NCBI RefSeq assembly: GCF_001633105.1
Contig: NZ_LUKZ01000009.1
Location: 843,269 to 907,268, forward strand
Direction: 5' to 3'
Source: Acidovorax sp. GW101-3H11
GTDB taxonomy: Bacteria > Pseudomonadota > Gammaproteobacteria > Burkholderiales > Burkholderiaceae_C
DNA length: 64,000 nt
The notes below the pieces were generated by a model. That model was given only the letters and a program-made list of their open reading frames with translations, was not told where the DNA came from and made no database searches. This document shows positions 8,614 to 17,595 of the stretch, one piece after another; position 1 is the stretch's first letter, and the number at the start of each line of letters is the position of its first letter. The translations under genes were made by a program, and so were the position numbers.

Positions 8614-9711
8614 ATGAACACTCCGCAAGCCTCACCCGATCTCGCCAGTCTGCGCGTGCAGATCGACTCCATCGACCAGCAACTGCTCACGCTGCTGAAC
8701 CAGCGCGCGCTGGTGGCCGAACAGGTGGGTGAAGTCAAGAAGCGTGAAGGCACGCCTTTCTTCCGCCCCGACCGCGTGGCCCAGGTCATCGACAAGATCA
8801 CCCACGCCAACCCCGGCCCGCTCAAGGGCCCGCATGTGGCGGCCATCTGGCGCGAGATCATGTCCGCCTGCCTGGCGCTCGAATCGCCCCAGCGCGTGGC
8901 CGTGCTGGGCCCCGAAGGCACGTTCTGCGAACAGGCGGCCATCGAATTCTTCGGCGGCGCAGCCGACCTGATGTACTGCGCCAATTTCGACGAGGTGTTC
9001 CACGCCACGGCCGCAGGCAGCGCCCAGTACGGTGTGGTGGGCGTCGAGAACTCCACCGAAGGCGTGGTCACGCGCTCGCTGGACCTGTTCCTGCACACCC
9101 CCACGCATGTGGTGGGCGAAGTGAGCCTGCTGGTGCGCCACAACCTGCTGCGCACCACCAATTCGCTCGACGGCATCGAGGCCGTGCTGGCCCACCCGCA
9201 GGCGCTGGCCCAATGCCAGGCCTGGTTGTCCAAGCACCTGCCACACGCCGAACGCCGCCCGGTGTCGAGCAATGCCGAGGGCGCGCGCCTGGCCACCACC
9301 AACCCCGCCTGGGCGGCCCTGTCGAGCGAGCGCGCAGCCACCCAGTTCGGCCTGCACATCGTCTCGCACGCGATCCAGGACGACGCCTACAACCGCACGC
9401 GTTTTGCCATCATCTGCCTGCCGCACACGCTGCAGACGCCTCCGCCTTCAGGCAAGGACTGCACCAGCCTCGTGGTCTCAGTGCCCAACCAGCCCGGCGC
9501 GGTGCATGACCTGCTGGTGCCGCTCAAGACGCATGGCGTGTCCATGACGCGTTTCGAATCCCGCCCCGCACGAACCGGCCAGTGGGAGTATTACTTCTAC
9601 ATCGACCTCGACGGCCACCCCGCGCAGCCCCATGTGGCGCGCGCGCTGGAAGAACTGCGCAGCCTGTGCGCGTTCTACAAGGTCCTGGGCACATACCCCG
9701 TGTCGTCCTGA
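8614..9711 (+). CDS. pheA: Bifunctional chorismate mutase/prephenate dehydratase (P-protein)
   Basis: 365 residues in three parts: an AroQ-type chorismate mutase helix bundle (about 8-92; RVQIDSIDQQLLTLLNQRA), a prephenate dehydratase domain (about 95-275; GPEGTFCEQAA at 99-109, VVGVENSTEGVV), and a C-terminal ACT domain (about 287-362) with the ESRP motif that binds phenylalanine for feedback control. It makes phenylpyruvate from chorismate. It sits 12 bp before tyrA and is probably co-transcribed with it. Confidence 0.97.
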   Translation: MNTPQASPDLASLRVQIDSIDQQLLTLLNQRALVAEQVGEVKKREGTPFFRPDRVAQVIDKITHANPGPLKGPHVAAIWREIMSACLALESPQRVAVLGPEGTFCEQAAIEFFGGAADLMYCANFDEVFHATAAGSAQYGVVGVENSTEGVVTRSLDLFLHTPTHVVGEVSLLVRHNLLRTTNSLDGIEAVLAHPQALAQCQAWLSKHLPHAERRPVSSNAEGARLATTNPAWAALSSERAATQFGLHIVSHAIQDDAYNRTRFAIICLPHTLQTPPPSGKDCTSLVVSVPNQPGAVHDLLVPLKTHGVSMTRFESRPARTGQWEYYFYIDLDGHPAQPHVARALEELRSLCAFYKVLGTYPVSS

Positions 9712-9723
9712 GGAGCCGCCGCA

Positions 9724-10596
9724 ATGTTTGAACAATTGGGATTGATTGGCTGCGGGCTCATGGGCGGCTCGTTTGCCCTGGCGATGAAAAAGGCGGGCCT
9801 GGTCAAGCGGGTGGTGGGCTACAGCAAGTCGCCCTCGACCACCGACCGCGCGCGCCAGCTGGGCGTGATCGATGTCGAGGCGCCTTCGGCCCTGCTCGCC
9901 GTGGCCGGCGCCGACATCGTGCTGGTGGCCGTGCCCGTGGCCGCCACCGAAGCCACCTTGAAAGCCATCAAGCACCTCGTCACGCCCCAGATGCTCATCA
10001 TGGACGTAGGCTCGACCAAGGCCGACGTGGTGCATGCCGCACAGCGCTCTTTGCGCGACCAGGTCGGCTCGTTTGTGCCTGCACACCCCATCACCGGGCG
10101 CGAAGTGTCGGGCGTGGAGCATGCCGAGGCGGATCTCTACAGCGGGCGCCAGGTCATCCTGACGCCCACCGAGCGCACTCTCACGGTCCATCTGCAGAAC
10201 GCAGAAAAGATCTGGAACGCCCTGGGCTGCCGCGTGACCAGCATGTCGCCCGAGTCGCACGACGCGGCCTTTGCCGCTGTCAGCCACCTGCCCCATGTGC
10301 TGGCTTTTGCGATGATGAACAGCATCACCGGGCAAGCGCACGGCGATGATTTCCTGTCCCTCGCAGGCCCCGGGTTTCGGGATTTCACCCGCATCGCGGC
10401 CAGCGACCCCAAGGTGTGGCGCGACATCATGCTGGCGAACCGCGAAGAACTCCTGGCCCAGTCCAAGCTGTTCCAGCAGGCCCTGCACAACATCGAGCAG
10501 GCCATGGAAAAGGGCAACGCCCAGGCACTGGAAGACATGCTGACCCTGGCCAGCGAAACCCGCGCGCACTGGCGCATGGGCGCAAAACGCAAGTAA
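9724..10596 (+). CDS. tyrA: Prephenate dehydrogenase
   Basis: 290 residues. N-terminal Rossmann fold with the NAD-binding GCGLMGGSFALAM at 9-21; central catalytic part with MDVGSTKADVV and the active-site His in AHPITGREVSGVEHA; helical dimerisation domain from about 170 with SHLPHVLAF. It oxidatively decarboxylates prephenate to 4-hydroxyphenylpyruvate on the tyrosine branch. There is no fused mutase or ACT domain. AGGAG lies ten bases before the ATG. Confidence 0.95.
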   Translation: MFEQLGLIGCGLMGGSFALAMKKAGLVKRVVGYSKSPSTTDRARQLGVIDVEAPSALLAVAGADIVLVAVPVAATEATLKAIKHLVTPQMLIMDVGSTKADVVHAAQRSLRDQVGSFVPAHPITGREVSGVEHAEADLYSGRQVILTPTERTLTVHLQNAEKIWNALGCRVTSMSPESHDAAFAAVSHLPHVLAFAMMNSITGQAHGDDFLSLAGPGFRDFTRIAASDPKVWRDIMLANREELLAQSKLFQQALHNIEQAMEKGNAQALEDMLTLASETRAHWRMGAKRK

Positions 10597-10690
10597 CCCC
10601 CTGAGTCGCCTTCGGCGCCTTCCCCCAAGGGGGACGCACCCGGTGGCCTGGCGAAGCCAGCTCCACGGGTGCGCTGGTGTTGGGGCGCGC
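10597..10690. repeat. Intergenic repeat with three nested hairpins
   Basis: Between tyrA and aroA-cmk. It contains CGCCTTCGGCG, TTCCCCCAAGGGGGA, and a longer imperfect hairpin CACCCGGTGG to CCACGGGTG enclosing CTGGCGAAGCCAG. I recall this CCCCCTGAG-type sequence as a very common interspersed repeat of Comamonadaceae, but could not search to confirm it. It may also work as a transcription or mRNA-end barrier. Confidence 0.6.
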
Positions 10691-10752
10691 CAGTTGTGCA
10701 GGCTGCTGGCCGCACGAACGCTCTTTGAGCCGCAATTGGACACAACACAACG

Positions 10753-12783
10753 ATGTACAGCACCGTATTCCTCGATCTGCCTCCTTTGCAAGCCGCTGCG
10801 GGTGAAGTCCACCTGCCGGGCTCCAAGAGCATCTCCAACCGCGTGCTGCTGCTGGCCGCGCTGAGCAATGGCACCACCACCGTGCACGACCTGCTGGCGT
10901 CCGATGACACGCGTGTGATGCTGGATGCCCTGCGCCAAATCGGGTGCACGGTGGATGAAGCGGGCAGCACGGTGCGCATCACCGGCCTGGGGGGCCGCCT
11001 GCCCCAGTCTCCCGCCAAGCTGTTCCTGGGCAATGCCGGTACCGCCATGCGTCCGCTCACGGCGGCGCTGGCGCTGCTGGGCGGCGAGTTCGAGCTGTCG
11101 GGCGTGCCACGCATGCACGAGCGCCCCATTGGCGACCTCATCGATGCGCTGCGCCAGCTGGGTTGCCAGATCGACTACCTGGGCAACGAGGGCTACCCGC
11201 CGCTCAAGATCGCCCACGGCCAGGGCGTGCCTTCGCTGGCGCTGGCAGAGCCCATCCGGGTACGCGGCGATGTATCGAGCCAGTTCCTCACCGCGCTGCT
11301 CATGGCGCTGCCACTGGCGGCGGGCACACAGGCCATCGTGATCGAGGTGGTCGGCGAGCTGATCTCCAAGCCCTACATCGCCATCACGCTCCAGCTGCTG
11401 GCGCGTTTTGGCATCGTGGTCGGGCACCAGAACTGGCAGCGTTTCACCATCCCTGCGGGCAGCCGCTACCAGTCGCCCGGCAGCATCCATGTGGAGGCCG
11501 ACGCCTCATCTGCTAGCTATTTCATAGCGCTTGGGGCAATAGCAACGGGCGGTGAAGCCCAAAAAAGCATCAAGATTCAGGGCGTGGGGCTGGATTCGAT
11601 CCAGGGCGACATCCGTTTTGTCGAGGCCGCACGCGCCATGGGCGCCGTGGTCACGGGCGGCCCCAACTGGCTGCAGATCGAACGCGGCGCCTGGCCCCTG
11701 AAGGCCATTGAGCTGGACTGCAACCACATCCCCGACGCAGCCATGACACTGGCCGTGATGGCGTTGTATGCCGAAGGCACCACCACGCTGACCAACATTG
11801 CCAGCTGGCGCGTGAAGGAAACCGACCGCATCGCCGCCATGGCCACCGAGCTGCGCAAGCTCGGCGCCACGGTGGAGGAAGGTGCGGACTACATCCGCGT
11901 GACGCCTCCGACGCAGGCGGCGGACTGGAAAGCTGCCAGCATCCACACCTACGACGACCACCGCGTGGCCATGTGCTTCTCGCTGGCCGCCTTCAACCCG
12001 GCGCGCTTGCCGGTGCGCATCGAAGACCCCAAATGCGTGGCCAAGACCTTCCCGGACTATTTCGAGGCACTGTTCTCGGTCGCCCAGGTCGAGACCGCCC
12101 ACATCCCGGTGATCTGCATCGACGGCCCCACGGCCTCAGGCAAGGGCACGGTGGCGGCTGCGGTGGCGCAGCGGCTGGGCTACCGCTTTCTCGACTCGGG
12201 GGCGATGTACCGCATCACCGCCCTGGCCGCGCTGCGTGCAGGTCTCGCCATCGACGCCGACCATGAAGCGCGCATTGCCACCATGGCGCAGACCCTCCCG
12301 GTGCGGTTTGAGGGCGGCAAGGTGTGGCTGGGCAGCGACGACGTGACCGACGCCATCCGCACCGAAGAAGCCGGCATGAACGCATCCCGCGTTTCGGCCC
12401 TGCCCGCCGTGCGCACGGCACTGGTAGACCTGCAGCACAGCTTCCAGCGCCTGCCGGGCCTGGTGGCCGATGGCCGCGACATGGGCACCGTGATCTTCCC
12501 AGAGGCCCCGCTCAAGGTCTATTTGACGGCCAGCGCCGCCTGCCGCGCGGAGCGCCGCTATAAGCAGTTGATTTCAAAGGGTTTTTCGGCTAGTATCGAA
12601 GACCTTCGCGCGGATTTGGAGGCGCGTGACGCACGGGACAGTTCCCGCAGCGTTGCTCCCTTGAAGCCCGCGCAGGACGCTCTGGTCCTGGACAACTCCA
12701 CCTTGACGATTGATGAAGCCGTCGAGCAGGTGCTGGCCTGGTGGCAGGAGCGCCAACCTTTCGCAGGGTCTGCGCAAGGTTGA
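10753..12783 (+). CDS. aroA-cmk: AroA-Cmk fusion: EPSP synthase and cytidylate kinase
   Basis: 676 residues. The AroA part (1 to about 446) has PGSKSISNR at 22-30, [25 protein letters not shown], and ends [13 protein letters not shown] exactly where free AroA proteins end. The cytidylate kinase part starts at about 450 with P-loop GPTASGKGT, followed by LDSGAMYR and DGRDMGT, and ends normally. The first domain makes 5-enolpyruvylshikimate-3-phosphate; the second phosphorylates CMP/dCMP. In E. coli cmk and aroA are separate neighbours, so this is a read-through fusion of adjacent genes. After SASYF a stretch of unusual codons and about five extra residues occurs (nucleotides 11507-11570). Confidence 0.95.
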   Translation: MYSTVFLDLPPLQAAAGEVHLPGSKSISNRVLLLAALSNGTTTVHDLLASDDTRVMLDALRQIGCTVDEAGSTVRITGLGGRLPQSPAKLFLGNAGTAMRPLTAALALLGGEFELSGVPRMHERPIGDLIDALRQLGCQIDYLGNEGYPPLKIAHGQGVPSLALAEPIRVRGDVSSQFLTALLMALPLAAGTQAIVIEVVGELISKPYIAITLQLLARFGIVVGHQNWQRFTIPAGSRYQSPGSIHVEADASSASYFIALGAIATGGEAQKSIKIQGVGLDSIQGDIRFVEAARAMGAVVTGGPNWLQIERGAWPLKAIELDCNHIPDAAMTLAVMALYAEGTTTLTNIASWRVKETDRIAAMATELRKLGATVEEGADYIRVTPPTQAADWKAASIHTYDDHRVAMCFSLAAFNPARLPVRIEDPKCVAKTFPDYFEALFSVAQVETAHIPVICIDGPTASGKGTVAAAVAQRLGYRFLDSGAMYRITALAALRAGLAIDADHEARIATMAQTLPVRFEGGKVWLGSDDVTDAIRTEEAGMNASRVSALPAVRTALVDLQHSFQRLPGLVADGRDMGTVIFPEAPLKVYLTASAACRAERRYKQLISKGFSASIEDLRADLEARDARDSSRSVAPLKPAQDALVLDNSTLTIDEAVEQVLAWWQERQPFAGSAQG

Positions 12784-12946
12784 AACGTGTGGGGCCTTCC
12801 GTCAAAAACGGGGCTCCGCAAGCAAGGCTGAAAGGCCCTGCAACAGGCCCACGCAACCCCTCTCGCGCGCCAGCGCACAGGTTGTGTGGATCGATAACCT
12901 AACCCGCGGTTCTACCGCAAAAAACCACCGCAAGCAGCTATAAAAA

Positions 12947-12966
12947 CAGTAGCAATGGTGCTACTG
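12947..12966 (+). promoter_or_regulatory. Leader hairpin upstream of rpsA
   Basis: CAGTAGCA, loop ATGG and TGCTACTG form a perfect 8-bp stem 26 bp before the rpsA start codon, next to a fragment (CAAGCAGCTAT) of the intergenic repeat. In E. coli S1 represses its own translation through hairpins in the rpsA leader; a similar role here is an inference. Confidence 0.4.
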
Positions 12967-12992
12967 GAATCCTGTTTGTGGCAAGGAAACAC

Positions 12993-14678
12993 ATGTCCGA
13001 ATCTTTTGCCGCCCTTTTTGAAGAATCTCTGCAGCGCACGGAAATGCGCCCAGGCGAAGTCATCACCGCTGAAGTCGTGCGCGTTGAGCACAACTTCGTG
13101 GTCGTGAACGCTGGCCTCAAGTCCGAAGCCTACGTGCCGCTGGAAGAGTTCAAGAACGACAAGGGCGAAGTCGAAGTCCAAGTGGGTGACTTCGTGTCGG
13201 TGGCCATTGGCTCCATCGAAAACGGCTACGGCGACACCATCCTGTCGCGCGACACCGCCAAGCGTCTGGCTTCGTGGATGAGCCTGGAAAAGGCCCTGGA
13301 ATCCGGCGAATTCGTCACCGGCACCACCTCCGGCAAGGTCAAGGGCGGCCTGACTGTCCTGGTCAACGGCATCCGCGCATTCCTGCCCGGTTCGCTGATC
13401 GATACCCGTCCGATCAAGGATCTGACGCCGTACGAAAACAAGACCATGGAATTCAAGGTCATCAAGCTGGACCGCAAGCGCAACAACGTGGTGCTGAGCC
13501 GCCGCGCTGTGGTGGAAGCCTCCATGGGCGAAGAGCGCGCCAAGCTGATGGAAACCCTGAAGGAAGGCTCCATCGTTCAAGGCGTGGTCAAGAACATCAC
13601 CGAATACGGTGCGTTCGTGGACCTGGGCGGCATCGACGGCCTGCTGCACATCACCGACATGGCATGGCGCCGTGTGCGTCACCCTTCCGAAGTGGTGACC
13701 GCTGGCCAGGAAATCACGGCCAAGATCCTGAAGTTCGACACCGAAAAGAACCGTGTCTCGCTGGGTCTGAAGCAAATGGGCGACGACCCATGGATGGGCG
13801 TGAACCGCCGCTACCCACAATCGACCCGCCTGTTCGGCAAGATCACGAACATTGCCGACTACGGCGCGTTCGTCGAACTCGAACCCGGCATCGAAGGCCT
13901 GGTGCACGTTTCCGAAATGGACTGGACCAACAAGAACATCGCTCCCGCCAAGCTGGTTTCGCTGGGCGACGAAGTCGAAGTCATGGTTCTGGAAATCGAC
14001 GAAGACAAGCGCCGCATCAGCCTGGGCATGAAGCAGTGCAAGGCCAACCCATGGCAAGAATTCGCACAGGACACGAAGCGCGGCGACCGCGTGAAGGGTC
14101 CTATCAAGTCGATCACCGACTTCGGCGTGTTCGTGGGCCTGGCTGCCGGCATCGACGGCCTGGTGCACCTGTCCGACCTGTCTTGGAACGAAGCTGGCGA
14201 AGCCGCTGTTCGCAACTACAAGAAGGGCCAGGAAGTGGAAGCCATCGTGCTGGCCGTGGACGTGGACCGCGAACGCATCTCGCTGGGCATCAAGCAGCTC
14301 GACGGCGACCCATTCACGACCTTCGTGACCGTGAACGACAAGGGCCAGACGGTGACCGGCAAGGTCAAGACCGTGGACGCCCGTGGCGCTGAAATCGACC
14401 TCGGCGAAGACATCGTGGGCTACCTGCGCGCTTCGGAAATCTCCCGCGACCGCGTGGAAGATGCCCGCAACGTGCTGAAGGAAGGCGACGAAGTCACTGC
14501 TGTGGTGGTCAATGTGGATCGCAAGACCCGCAACATCCAGCTGTCGATCAAGGCCAAGGACATGGCCGACCAGCAAGAAGCCATGTCTTCGCTGTCGCAA
14601 CAGTCGGCCCGCGAAAGCGCCGGCACGACCAGCCTGGGCGCCCTGCTGCGCGCCAAGCTGGACAACTCGGAAAAGTAA
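12993..14678 (+). CDS. rpsA: 30S ribosomal protein S1
   Basis: 561 residues from ATG 12993 ([13 protein letters not shown]), preceded by AAGGA; an in-frame ATG 15 bases earlier lacks family support. Six S1 RNA-binding repeats follow, recognisable by V..FGAFVDL/VELEPG-type strands and repeated RISLGxKQ motifs. S1 unwinds and captures mRNA on the 30S subunit. Codon use is highly biased, as expected of a strongly expressed gene. It lies between cmk and ihfB as in E. coli. Confidence 0.98.
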   Translation: MSESFAALFEESLQRTEMRPGEVITAEVVRVEHNFVVVNAGLKSEAYVPLEEFKNDKGEVEVQVGDFVSVAIGSIENGYGDTILSRDTAKRLASWMSLEKALESGEFVTGTTSGKVKGGLTVLVNGIRAFLPGSLIDTRPIKDLTPYENKTMEFKVIKLDRKRNNVVLSRRAVVEASMGEERAKLMETLKEGSIVQGVVKNITEYGAFVDLGGIDGLLHITDMAWRRVRHPSEVVTAGQEITAKILKFDTEKNRVSLGLKQMGDDPWMGVNRRYPQSTRLFGKITNIADYGAFVELEPGIEGLVHVSEMDWTNKNIAPAKLVSLGDEVEVMVLEIDEDKRRISLGMKQCKANPWQEFAQDTKRGDRVKGPIKSITDFGVFVGLAAGIDGLVHLSDLSWNEAGEAAVRNYKKGQEVEAIVLAVDVDRERISLGIKQLDGDPFTTFVTVNDKGQTVTGKVKTVDARGAEIDLGEDIVGYLRASEISRDRVEDARNVLKEGDEVTAVVVNVDRKTRNIQLSIKAKDMADQQEAMSSLSQQSARESAGTTSLGALLRAKLDNSEK

Positions 14679-14709
14679 GTAAAGCGCTGACCCCTTGAAA
14701 GGTCAGACG

Positions 14710-14738
14710 GCGGGCGCCTCGTGCGCCCGCTCTTCTTT
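14710..14738 (+). terminator. Hairpin between rpsA and ihfB
   Basis: GCGGGCGC and GCGCCCGC (8-bp perfect stem, 5-nt loop) followed by TCTTCTTT. Ten bases upstream a smaller hairpin CTGACC/GGTCAG sits right after the rpsA stop. It probably attenuates read-through so that ihfB is made at a lower level than S1. Confidence 0.65.
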
Positions 14739-14747
14739 GAGAAGCCT

Positions 14748-15098
14748 ATGTCCCAAGACTCCATGACCCGCTCAGACCTCGTTGAAGAACTGGCCGCCCG
14801 CTTCGGCCAGCTCACCCACCGCGATGCCGAATACGCCGTCAAGACCATTCTGGACGCCGTGGGCGATGCCCTGGTGCGTGGGCACCGCATCGAGATCCGG
14901 GGTTTTGGCAGTTTCTCGGTCAACCACCGCCCGCCCCGCATGGGCCGCAACCCGCGCAGCGGCGAAGCCGTGGCCATTCCTGAAAAGCGCGTGCCCCACT
15001 TCAAGCCCGGCAAGGCCCTGCGCGAAGCCGTGGACAAGCGCACCGCCGAGATGGAAGAAAAGACCCAGGCCACGCCGGGTTTGCCAGATCAAAATTGA
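14748..15098 (+). CDS. ihfB: Integration host factor subunit beta
   Basis: About 116 residues from ATG 14748; the conserved protein begins five codons later ([10 protein letters not shown]), so ATG 14763 is also possible. It has the HU/IHF fold with [12 protein letters not shown], the DNA-intercalating arm [13 protein letters not shown] with its Pro, and [14 protein letters not shown]-beta pairs with IHF-alpha to bend DNA sharply. The C-terminal tail ([13 protein letters not shown]) is longer than in E. coli. It lies after rpsA in the usual order. Confidence 0.95.
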   Translation: MSQDSMTRSDLVEELAARFGQLTHRDAEYAVKTILDAVGDALVRGHRIEIRGFGSFSVNHRPPRMGRNPRSGEAVAIPEKRVPHFKPGKALREAVDKRTAEMEEKTQATPGLPDQN

Positions 15099-15145
15099 TA
15101 GCTAAAAAAACATGATGGTCGCGCCCAAGCGGCCATTTTTATTGA
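15091..15145. repeat. Copy of the ~50-bp intergenic repeat
   Basis: Contains TTGATAGCTA, then GATGGTCGCGCCCAAGCGGCC and ATTTTT. It overlaps the ihfB stop codon region and fills the gap to lapA. It is a diverged copy whose left arm is partly replaced by an A-run. Confidence 0.7.
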
Positions 15146-15218
15146 TACTGGTGCTCTACCGACTTGCGGCAGACTCTGCACCCAAGCTCTTAGAATCGCC
15201 CCACCACTGGGGAGACCG

Positions 15219-15557
15219 ATGAAATACCTCCTGTGGCTGCTCAAGGCAGCCATTTTTTTTACGCTCTTCGCCTTCGCGCTGAACAACCAGCAGGACGCGA
15301 CCGTGCATTTCTTCTTTGGCACCCAGTGGCGCGCGCCGCTGGTGCTGGTGGTGCTGACGGCCTTCTCGGCCGGGCTCGCCGTGGGTGTGCTGGGCATGGT
15401 GCCCCGCTGGTGGCGCCACCGCACAGCCGCCCGCCGCGCCCAGGCTGCCGCCGCTGTCGCCGCGCCAACCCAGGTGCCCACAGCGGCAACCGCCAGCAAC
15501 AGCGCGCCTGCCGCGCCCCCGCCACCTCCCGACCTGCCTTCGATCCATGGAATTTGA
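15219..15557 (+). CDS. lapA: LapA-type inner-membrane protein (DUF1049)
   Basis: 112 residues. Two membrane segments (about 5-22 and 40-61) flank the short conserved NNQQDATVHFFFGTQW, characteristic of LapA/YciS. The cytoplasmic tail is Ala/Pro-rich and low in complexity. In E. coli LapA works with LapB in control of lipopolysaccharide assembly. Its end overlaps the lapB start by 11 bases, indicating translational coupling. Confidence 0.85.
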   Translation: MKYLLWLLKAAIFFTLFAFALNNQQDATVHFFFGTQWRAPLVLVVLTAFSAGLAVGVLGMVPRWWRHRTAARRAQAAAAVAAPTQVPTAATASNSAPAAPPPPPDLPSIHGI

Positions 15558-16704
15558 CCTGAGCTGGATTCTGCTGGGCCTGCCCGTGGCCTTTGTGCTG
15601 GGCTGGCTGGCGTCGCGTTTTGACCTGCGCCAGCTGCGCGCCGAAAACCGGCGGGCGCCCAAGGCCTACTTCAAGGGCCTGAACTTCCTGCTCAACGAGC
15701 AGCAGGACCAGGCCATCGACGCCTTCATCGAGGCCGTGCAGAACGACCCCGACACCTCCGAGCTGCACTTTGCGCTGGGCAACCTGTTCCGCCGCCGGGG
15801 CGAATACGACCGCGCCGTGCGTGTGCACGAGCACCTGCTCTCGCGCGGCGACCTCTCCCGCACCGACCGCGAGCGCGCCCAGCACGCGCTGGCGCTCGAC
15901 TTCCTAAAGGCGGGTCTGCTTGACCGCGCGGAAGACGCCCTGCACCGCCTGGAAGGCACGCCCTTCGAGGCCCAGGCCCGCCTGGCCCTGCTGGCCATCT
16001 ACGAACGCTCGCGCGACTGGCCGCACGCCGCCACCATCGCCCGCAAGATGCACGATGCCGACCAGGGCGATTTCAGCACCCGGCAGGCGCATTACCTGTG
16101 CGAACAGGCACTGGCCCTGATTGCGCAGGGCGACCTGCCCGCCGCCCAGGCGCTGCTGGAACAGGCCGTGGCCGCCGCCCCCGAGGCGGCGCGTGCGCGC
16201 ATCGAGCTGGCGCGGCTGCAGCGCCTCATGGGCCAGCCGGCAGCGGTGCTGGCCACGCTCAAGACGCTGGGCGAACGCAACCCCGCCGCCCTGCCGCTGG
16301 CCGCCCCGCTGATGGTCGAAGCCGCCACGGCCAGCGGGCGCACCGCCGAGGTCCATGGCCTGCTGCAGGCCCACTACGAACAGGCACCTTCGCTCGACGT
16401 GCTGGAGAGCATCGTGGCCATGGAAGCCGCCGACGCCGCCACCAGTGGTTCCGCCCGGCAGCGCTATGTGGAGCACCTGGACAAGGAGCGCTCGCTGGTG
16501 GCTGCCGCCAAATGGCTGGCCACCGAAAAGCTGGAGCACGAGGAGTTCCACCCCCAGGTCCAGCGCGCGCTGGAGCATGCCGTGAAACCCCTCACACGCT
16601 ACCGCTGCGCAGCCTGCGGCTTCGAGGCCCGCCAGCATTTCTGGCAATGCCCCGGCTGCCAGACCTGGGACAGCTACCCCGCACGCCGCGTCGAAGAACT
16701 CTGA
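15547..16704 (+). CDS. lapB: LapB (YciM): TPR regulator of lipopolysaccharide synthesis
   Basis: 385 residues from ATG 15547, inside the end of lapA. Domains: an N-terminal membrane anchor (about 5-22, LSWILLGLPVAFVLGWL), about nine tetratricopeptide repeats starting KAYFKGLNFLLNEQQDQAIDAF, and a C-terminal rubredoxin-like metal knuckle with CAACGF and CPGC. LapB presents the deacetylase LpxC to protease FtsH and so limits lipid A synthesis. All four metal Cys are present. It is co-transcribed with lapA. Confidence 0.93.
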   Translation: MEFDLSWILLGLPVAFVLGWLASRFDLRQLRAENRRAPKAYFKGLNFLLNEQQDQAIDAFIEAVQNDPDTSELHFALGNLFRRRGEYDRAVRVHEHLLSRGDLSRTDRERAQHALALDFLKAGLLDRAEDALHRLEGTPFEAQARLALLAIYERSRDWPHAATIARKMHDADQGDFSTRQAHYLCEQALALIAQGDLPAAQALLEQAVAAAPEAARARIELARLQRLMGQPAAVLATLKTLGERNPAALPLAAPLMVEAATASGRTAEVHGLLQAHYEQAPSLDVLESIVAMEAADAATSGSARQRYVEHLDKERSLVAAAKWLATEKLEHEEFHPQVQRALEHAVKPLTRYRCAACGFEARQHFWQCPGCQTWDSYPARRVEEL

Positions 16705-16744
16705 CCCGCCATTCCAGCCCTCCACGCCAAGGACACCCGCCACC

Positions 16745-17209
16745 ATGCTGAAGACACTGCTGACCCTGATCGCCACCCTGCTGCTGGCCACCACCGCCGC
16801 GTTCGCCGCCGTGGACGTGAACACCGCCACCGAGGCCGAACTCGACGGCATCAAGGGCATCGGGCCCGGCCTGTCGGGCCGCATCCTGGAAGAGCGCAAG
16901 AGCGCGCCTTTCAAGGACTGGGCCGACTTCATTGGTCGCGTGGGCGGCGTGGGCAACAAAAGCGCCGTGAACTTCTCCAAAGAGGGCCTGACCGTCAACG
17001 GCAAGAAGTACAGCGCTGCAGCCGCCGCCAAGGCAGAAGCCAAGAGCAAGCAGAAAGAGAAAGACAAAACTGCAAGCCACCAGGGCAGCGACCACAAGGC
17101 CCGCAGCAGCGCAGACAAGAACGCCGCCGCACCCACAGCGGCCCCCGGGGTCGCCCCGGCCGCAGCACCTGCAGCCCCGGCCCCTGCAGCCAGCGCTAGC
17201 AAAAACTAA
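16745..17209 (+). CDS. ComEA-like helix-hairpin-helix protein
   Basis: 154 residues. Signal peptide about 1-21 (AFA cleavage), then VDVNTATEAELDGIKGIGPGLSGRILEER at about 22-50, the HhH DNA-binding unit of ComEA, with a second hairpin GRVGGVGNKSA. ComEA binds incoming DNA in the periplasm during natural transformation. The C-terminal third is a long Lys/Ala/Pro-rich tail (from about 95) with no fold, unusual for ComEA and possibly a second DNA- or wall-contacting region. It is followed by a terminator. Confidence 0.82.
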   Translation: MLKTLLTLIATLLLATTAAFAAVDVNTATEAELDGIKGIGPGLSGRILEERKSAPFKDWADFIGRVGGVGNKSAVNFSKEGLTVNGKKYSAAAAAKAEAKSKQKEKDKTASHQGSDHKARSSADKNAAAPTAAPGVAPAAAPAAPAPAASASKN

Positions 17210-17226
17210 GCAGACTTCGCAAGCAG

Positions 17227-17255
17227 CAAGCCCGCTCCAGCGGGCTTGTTTTTTT
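17227..17255 (+). terminator. Terminator after the ComEA-like gene
   Basis: CAAGCCCGCT and AGCGGGCTTG form a 10-bp perfect stem with a 2-nt loop, followed by seven T. Confidence 0.93.
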
Positions 17256-17311
17256 GCGCCCATCACAGGCGCGGCGCCAAGGGCTGGGCAGGGTTTTTAG
17301 GGGCTGCCCCC
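17256..17311. other. Gap between terminator and inverted-repeat element
   Basis: 56 bp with no gene or clear signal. It leads into the element at 17312; together they fill the 386-bp space between the ComEA-like gene and the Mrp operon. Confidence 0.6.
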
Positions 17312-17581
17312 AGGGCGTGTCCCCCTTCAATTCCCCCACGCGAAAGCCATCCAGGCCGTGCAGTGCTAGGCGCCCTGAGCGCCGTGTAGCTTGGCTACAC
17401 AAGCGAAGGGCAACGACGCAATGTGCGGCCTGGCTGGCTTTCCCTTCGGGCTGGCTGCGCAATGCGGCGTCTGCTTTGTCGGGCGGCTTGCCAATAGCCT
17501 GGCTATTGGCCGCGCCCCCCTTCGCGCATCCATCCGCATTGCACCGCCAGCGCGTGGGGGAATTGAAGGGGGACACGCCCT
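17312..17581. mobile_element. 270-bp element with perfect 31-bp terminal inverted repeats (MITE-like)
   Basis: The left end 17312-17342 (starts AGGGCGTGTCCCCC, ends CCCCCACGCG) is the exact reverse complement of the right end 17551-17581. Inside, 17342-17358 pairs with 17426-17442 with one mismatch, TGTAGC/GCTACA forms a small hairpin near 17390, and GCCAATAGCC/GGCTATTGGC forms a tight palindrome near 17490. It encodes no transposase; open frames cross it on both strands without start signals. No target duplication is clear. It ends 14 bp before the mnhA start codon. Confidence 0.7.
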
Positions 17582-17595
17582 AGAATCGTTCGCGC

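Noticed and set aside
17196-17583. Small open frames on both strands of the 270-bp inverted-repeat element
   Set aside because: They arise from the inverted repeat itself (both read SPFNSPTR), and lack start signals and conserved motifs.
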